NCBI GenBank assembly: GCA_964549945.1
Contig: CAZJXD010000034.1
Location: 1-41,174 of the forward strand
Reading direction: 5' to 3'
From: B25-G16 sp964549945
GTDB taxonomy: Bacteria; Desulfobacterota; DSM-4660; Desulfatiglandales; B25-G16
DNA length: 41,174 nucleotides
The notes below the pieces were generated by a model. That model saw only the letters and a list, made by a program, of their open reading frames with translations. It was not told the origin of the DNA and ran no database searches. A program made the position numbers and the translations under genes. Within the stretch, counting starts at the first letter, position 1; each line of letters begins with the position of its first letter. Below, in pieces: positions 37,737-41,174 of this stretch.

Positions 37737-40172
37737 ATGTTCAAGAAGAAGCCCTTTGAAAACAGCACGGGTGGAGAGGTGAAACAGGTCCCGATGCTTC
37801 CTCTTAGAGACGTGGTGGTCTTCCCCGGGATGGTGGTTCCGCTTTTCGTGGGCAGGGCCAAGTCCATTGATGCGCTGAAATTCGCGCTGTCCCAGGATAA
37901 GGAGATCTTTCTCGCTACCCAAAAAAGTGCGAGGATGGACGATCCCACCATCCGTGATATTTACTCTTATGGCACCCTTGCCACCGTGCTCCAACTTCTC
38001 AAGATGCCCGATGGCTCGGTCAAGACCCTGGTGGAGTCCAAAAGCAGGGCAAAGATCAAGAACTATCTGCCCGATCCCGGCTTCTTTATGGTGGAGGTGG
38101 AGAGGGTTGTGGACTACCGGGAATCGGAGCTGAAAACAGAGGCCTTTATCAGGAACGTTCATTCGGCATTTGAAAAATATGCCAAGCTTAATCAAAAAAT
38201 CAGCGATGACGTGGCTGAGACGGTTTCCTCCATATCCGATCCATCTAAGCTGGTGGACAGCATAGCTGCTCACCTCACCGCAAAGATCAGCGAGAAGCAA
38301 TCCCTGCTGGAGACAGAGGATCTGAATGAGAGGCTCGAGAAACTATTCAAGATAGTAACCGCCGAGATCGATATCCTTGAGCTCGAGGAGACGCTGAGGC
38401 AAAGGGTCAAGAAGCAGATGGAGAAGACGCAAAAGAACTACTACCTCAACGAGCAGATGCGCGCAATACAAAAGGAGATGGGAACTCAGGATGATTTCGC
38501 GAGCGAGCTCAAGGACTTAGAGAAGAGGATTAAGGGCAAGAATCTGCCCAAGGAGGCAGCGGCAAAGGTACGGCATGAGTTCAAGAAACTGAAGATGATG
38601 ACCCCCCAATCCGCCGAGGCCACGGTGGTGCGGAACTATATCGACTGGATCTTATCCCTGCCGTGGCTCCACAGGACAAAGGACAAACTGGACATCCAGG
38701 AAGCCGAGGCAATACTCGAGGAGGATCACTACGGCCTCACCAAACCCAAGGAGAGAATCCTGGAGTATCTGGCCGTCCAGAACCTCACGAAGAAGATCAA
38801 GGGCCCCATTCTCTGCTTTGTGGGTCCACCGGGGGTCGGCAAGACCTCCCTGGCAAGATCAGTAGCCAGGGCCTTGGGCAGGAACTTCGTCAGGCTCTCA
38901 CTAGGTGGTGTGAGGGATGAGGCCGAGATTCGAGGCCACCGAAGGACCTATATCGGTGCCCTGCCGGGAAAGATCATCCAGTATCTGAAAAGGGCAAAAT
39001 CGAATAACCCCGTGTTTTGCCTGGATGAGGTGGACAAGATGAGCACCGATTTCAGGGGAGATCCGTCAGCCGCCCTCCTTGAAGTGCTCGATCCGGAACA
39101 AAACTATGCCTTCAACGACCACTACCTCGATCTGGACTACGATCTCTCATCCGTTCTTTTTATCACTACGGCGAATGAACTCATCGGTATACCGCCAGCC
39201 CTGCAAGACCGGATGGAGACGATAAGGCTGCCCGGGTACACGGAAATCGAAAAGCTGCATATCGCGAAGAGATTCCTGGTAAAGAAGCAAATCGAACAGA
39301 ACGGCCTCACCGAGAAGAATATCACCTTCTCCGATCAGGCCATTTTAAACATAGTGAGGTACTACACCAGGGAGGCAGGGGTCCGGAACCTCGAAAGAGA
39401 GATCGCCCACGTATGCAGGAAGGTCGCGAAAGAGGTCGCCAAAAAAGGAACCTCTACGAGGGTCAGGATCAACGTGAATTCGCTGCATCGATATCTGGGG
39501 GTCCACAAGTTTCACTATGGGAAGACCGAGGAAAAGGATAAGATAGGCCTGGCTACCGGCTTGGCCTGGACAAGCGTGGGCGGCGAGTTGCTCCATATAG
39601 AGGCAACCATCATGCCCGGAAAGGGCAATCTGGATCTCACCGGAACCCTCGGAGATATTATGAAGGAATCCGCGAAAGCCGCCCTTAGTTACGTTCGCAC
39701 AAGGGGGAGAAGCTTAGGCCTCAAGGACGATTTTTATGAAAAGGTGGACATACACGTCCACGTGCCCGAGGGTGCCACTCCCAAAGACGGTCCCTCAGCA
39801 GGCATTACTGTAGCCACATCTATCGTCTCCGCCCTGCTGAGAAAACCAGTCAAGCGTAACCTGGCCATGACCGGGGAGATAACGCTCAGGGGAAGGATCC
39901 TCTCCATAGGAGGCCTCAAGGAGAAGATCATCGCCGCTCATAGGGCTGGCATTGAAAGAGTGCTCATTCCCCTTGAGAACAAGAAGGATATCGAGGAGAT
40001 ACCGGCAAAGATCCTGAAGAAGGTGGAGCTGGTCCCGGTTGAACACATGGACGATGTTCTCAGGGAGGCGCTGGTAACAGAGGAAGGGGAAGAACTCTTT
40101 CTCCCGGAGGGCAGGTTCCAGCCCTTCGCCATACCGAAAGAGGAGTTGCAGCCTAAGGTTACGGCACATTAG
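37737..40172 (+). CDS. lon: ATP-dependent protease La (Lon)
   Basis: An 811-residue AAA+ protease. The N-terminal substrate domain starts PMLPLRDVVVFPGMVVPLFV, coiled coils follow, then Walker A GPPGVGKT (residues 363-370), Walker B CLDEVDK, and a C-terminal Ser-Lys protease domain with DGPSAGIT (Ser687) and the catalytic Lys about 43 residues later in GGLKEK. Length is typical. It closes the tig-clpP-clpX-lon group and is followed only five bases later by tRNA-Val. The start ATG at 37737 has no strong Shine-Dalgarno, so it probably depends on translation of clpX. Confidence 0.97.
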   Translation: MFKKKPFENSTGGEVKQVPMLPLRDVVVFPGMVVPLFVGRAKSIDALKFALSQDKEIFLATQKSARMDDPTIRDIYSYGTLATVLQLLKMPDGSVKTLVESKSRAKIKNYLPDPGFFMVEVERVVDYRESELKTEAFIRNVHSAFEKYAKLNQKISDDVAETVSSISDPSKLVDSIAAHLTAKISEKQSLLETEDLNERLEKLFKIVTAEIDILELEETLRQRVKKQMEKTQKNYYLNEQMRAIQKEMGTQDDFASELKDLEKRIKGKNLPKEAAAKVRHEFKKLKMMTPQSAEATVVRNYIDWILSLPWLHRTKDKLDIQEAEAILEEDHYGLTKPKERILEYLAVQNLTKKIKGPILCFVGPPGVGKTSLARSVARALGRNFVRLSLGGVRDEAEIRGHRRTYIGALPGKIIQYLKRAKSNNPVFCLDEVDKMSTDFRGDPSAALLEVLDPEQNYAFNDHYLDLDYDLSSVLFITTANELIGIPPALQDRMETIRLPGYTEIEKLHIAKRFLVKKQIEQNGLTEKNITFSDQAILNIVRYYTREAGVRNLEREIAHVCRKVAKEVAKKGTSTRVRINVNSLHRYLGVHKFHYGKTEEKDKIGLATGLAWTSVGGELLHIEATIMPGKGNLDLTGTLGDIMKESAKAALSYVRTRGRSLGLKDDFYEKVDIHVHVPEGATPKDGPSAGITVATSIVSALLRKPVKRNLAMTGEITLRGRILSIGGLKEKIIAAHRAGIERVLIPLENKKDIEEIPAKILKKVELVPVEHMDDVLREALVTEEGEELFLPEGRFQPFAIPKEELQPKVTAH

Positions 40173-40176
40173 GCGT

Positions 40177-40251
40177 GGGCGGGTAGCTCAGTGGGAGAGC
40201 ATCGGCCTTACAAGCCGGGGGTCACAGGTTCAAATCCTGTTCCGCCTACCA
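40177..40251 (+). tRNA. tRNA-Val (UAC)
   Basis: Acceptor GGGCGGG (40177-40183) pairs with TCCGCCT (40241-40247), with G-U pairs at both ends of the stem. Anticodon loop CTTACAA, anticodon TAC; T-arm ACAGG TTCAAAT CCTGT. CCA is encoded at 40249-40251. It begins five bases after the lon stop, so it probably shares the lon transcript or an internal promoter. Confidence 0.96.
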
Positions 40252-40252
40252 C

Positions 40253-40330
40253 GGGGACGTAGTTCAGTTTGGTTAGAACGCCGGCCTGTCACGCCGGAGG
40301 TCGCGGGTTCGAGTCCCGTCGTCCCCGCCA
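40253..40330 (+). tRNA. tRNA-Asp (GUC)
   Basis: Acceptor GGGGACG (40253-40259) pairs with CGTCCCC (40320-40326). Anticodon loop CTGTCAC, anticodon GTC. CCA is encoded at 40328-40330. It starts one base after the tRNA-Val CCA; the pair is released by the terminator just downstream. Confidence 0.97.
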
Positions 40331-40340
40331 GTAATTTTAA

Positions 40341-40374
40341 GGACTTAGGCGATATGCCTAAGTCCTCTTTTCAT
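40341..40374 (+). terminator. Terminator after the tRNA-Val/tRNA-Asp pair
   Basis: A perfect 10-bp stem GGACTTAGGC (40341-40350) with GCCTAAGTCC (40356-40365) around a 5-base loop, followed by TCTTTTC. It would also end the lon transcript. Confidence 0.85.
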
Positions 40375-41174
40375 TTTGGTTGCGTATAGGCTGCGTTTTG
40401 CCTTTAAAAACGGGAGCACCCAGCCTGTCAAAGGCCTCTTTATTCCCCGCGGGCGCGGGGCAGTCAAAGAAGACAAGCGTGGGTAATTGACGTGAAAAAC
40501 TCTCAGTGATGAATTCCTTATACTTCTCCGGTGCTTATCGTGCAGGTACATTTATTAACTCAATCATACCATCAGATCGCAGAACTATAGTTTTGGCTAT
40601 TCCTTTATCTCCTGGCTCAAACGGTGTTTTGGGTTACACTGTTGTACCTGGAAATGCCTTCAATCTTTTAGAAGCTATATCTAGGCCTTGATCGTTTCAG
40701 TAAACCTGCTGATCCTTGCCAGAAAGCAGATGGCATGAACTGGCTTATATTGGGCCATCTAGTCAATGTATTGTGCCCACTATACCAGTGCGTCGTAAGT
40801 TACGTACCAAGAAGGAGAGTTTTTTGCTTTACGCTCCTTGTTTTAAGGAACAGGGCAATGGTAGTGCTAGTTTTGCAATCCTCAAAGGCAAAAATTAGTC
40901 CCTGGATAGACTAACAAGTTGATAAATCTTTTTTTGACTTTACTATTTGGCTGATAAATTGACATTTATTAAGTAAAAAAGCTAGTTTTCATTTTCAAAG
41001 CGGATAAGTTGACTGAGAAAATCACTGAACAGTTTGATCACAAGGACAACTCAATCTACAAGGAAATAGATATACTTAAATTATGTTTAGCTTATGATAT
41101 TAAAATTGAACTTCGGATTATTTGTAAAAGTTAAGATCTTCCCATACACATTAGAGTTTTAGAGGGTGGCAGTC
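40375..41174. other. AT-rich region with fragmentary reading frames
   Basis: After ~100 bases with a GC hairpin (CCCCGC...GCGGGG, 40445-40460) the DNA becomes AT-rich, unlike the rest of the window. Plus-strand frames at 40506-40691 and 40716-40898 share one frame separated by stops; a frame near 40975-41134 reads KADKLTEKITEQFDHKDNSI and on to IICKS without a good start. No homology was recognised for any of them. They look like pieces of decayed or acquired genes beside tRNA-Asp; a short repeat of the tRNA 3' end was not found downstream. Confidence 0.4.

Noticed and set aside
40445..40460. GC-rich hairpin CCCCGC...GCGGGG downstream of the tRNA terminator
   Set aside because: No T-run follows and no transcript is known there; a functional terminator is not supported.

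Overview
The window looks like chromosomal DNA of an anaerobic bacterium of the Desulfobacterota (deltaproteobacterial) type. Pointers are a small four-haem class III cytochrome c, many ferredoxin-type proteins, CooC/CooT nickel-maturation proteins (which imply a CO dehydrogenase elsewhere in the genome), an ORP-like cluster of ferredoxin-containing MinD ATPases with NifX-like proteins, and the order tig-clpP-clpX-lon. The assignment is inferred from gene content only; no 16S rRNA is present.

Layout. 1-5.2 kb: tail of a flavoprotein oxidoreductase, cytochrome c3, a 2[4Fe-4S] ferredoxin, YjbQ, PyrR, RNase III overlapping an Elp3-like radical SAM gene, and a polyprenyl diphosphate synthase. 5.3-10.8 kb: a eukaryote-type UDP-glucose pyrophosphorylase followed by a coiled-coil membrane protein, an MnmA-like PP-loop enzyme, a PTS Enzyme I without HPr, and a Cys-rich miniprotein. 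10.8-15.9 kb, mostly minus strand: an unknown protein, a DUF1638 protein, the decayed remnant of a RACo-like corrinoid activator, a 4Fe-4S/Gly-rich protein with a probable internal start, thioredoxin, a Zn-ribbon winged-helix protein, CooT, CooC and a Fur-family regulator.

16-23.9 kb: a radical SAM protein, an IscU-like scaffold and an FmdB-like zinc ribbon, then an ORP-like cluster (two ferredoxin-MinD ATPases, Mrp, two Gly/Pro/Met-rich small proteins, two NifX-like proteins) with a sigma-54-type promoter at its head. Two copies of a ~317-bp nested-inverted-repeat element bracket this cluster. Each copy has its own 8-9 bp flanking direct repeat, and the cores of the two copies lie in opposite orientation although their outer arms lie in the same orientation. 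This is the most unusual structure in the window.

23.9-30.1 kb: uvrC, then hisD and a tight gcvH-lplA-radical SAM unit that looks like a lipoylation module. 30.1-34.4 kb: tRNA-Lys, tRNA-Glu, a VapBC toxin-antitoxin pair, a membrane protein, a TPR protein, a methyltransferase and tRNA-Leu. 34.5-40.4 kb: tig-clpP-clpX-lon, then tRNA-Val and tRNA-Asp with a strong terminator. The last ~800 bases are AT-rich and hold only fragmentary reading frames. They may be acquired or decaying DNA next to the tRNA.

Working together, the genes cover protein quality control, Fe-S and nickel metallocentre assembly, lipoylation, and RNA/DNA maintenance. All calls come from reading the sequence by eye; no database search was run.
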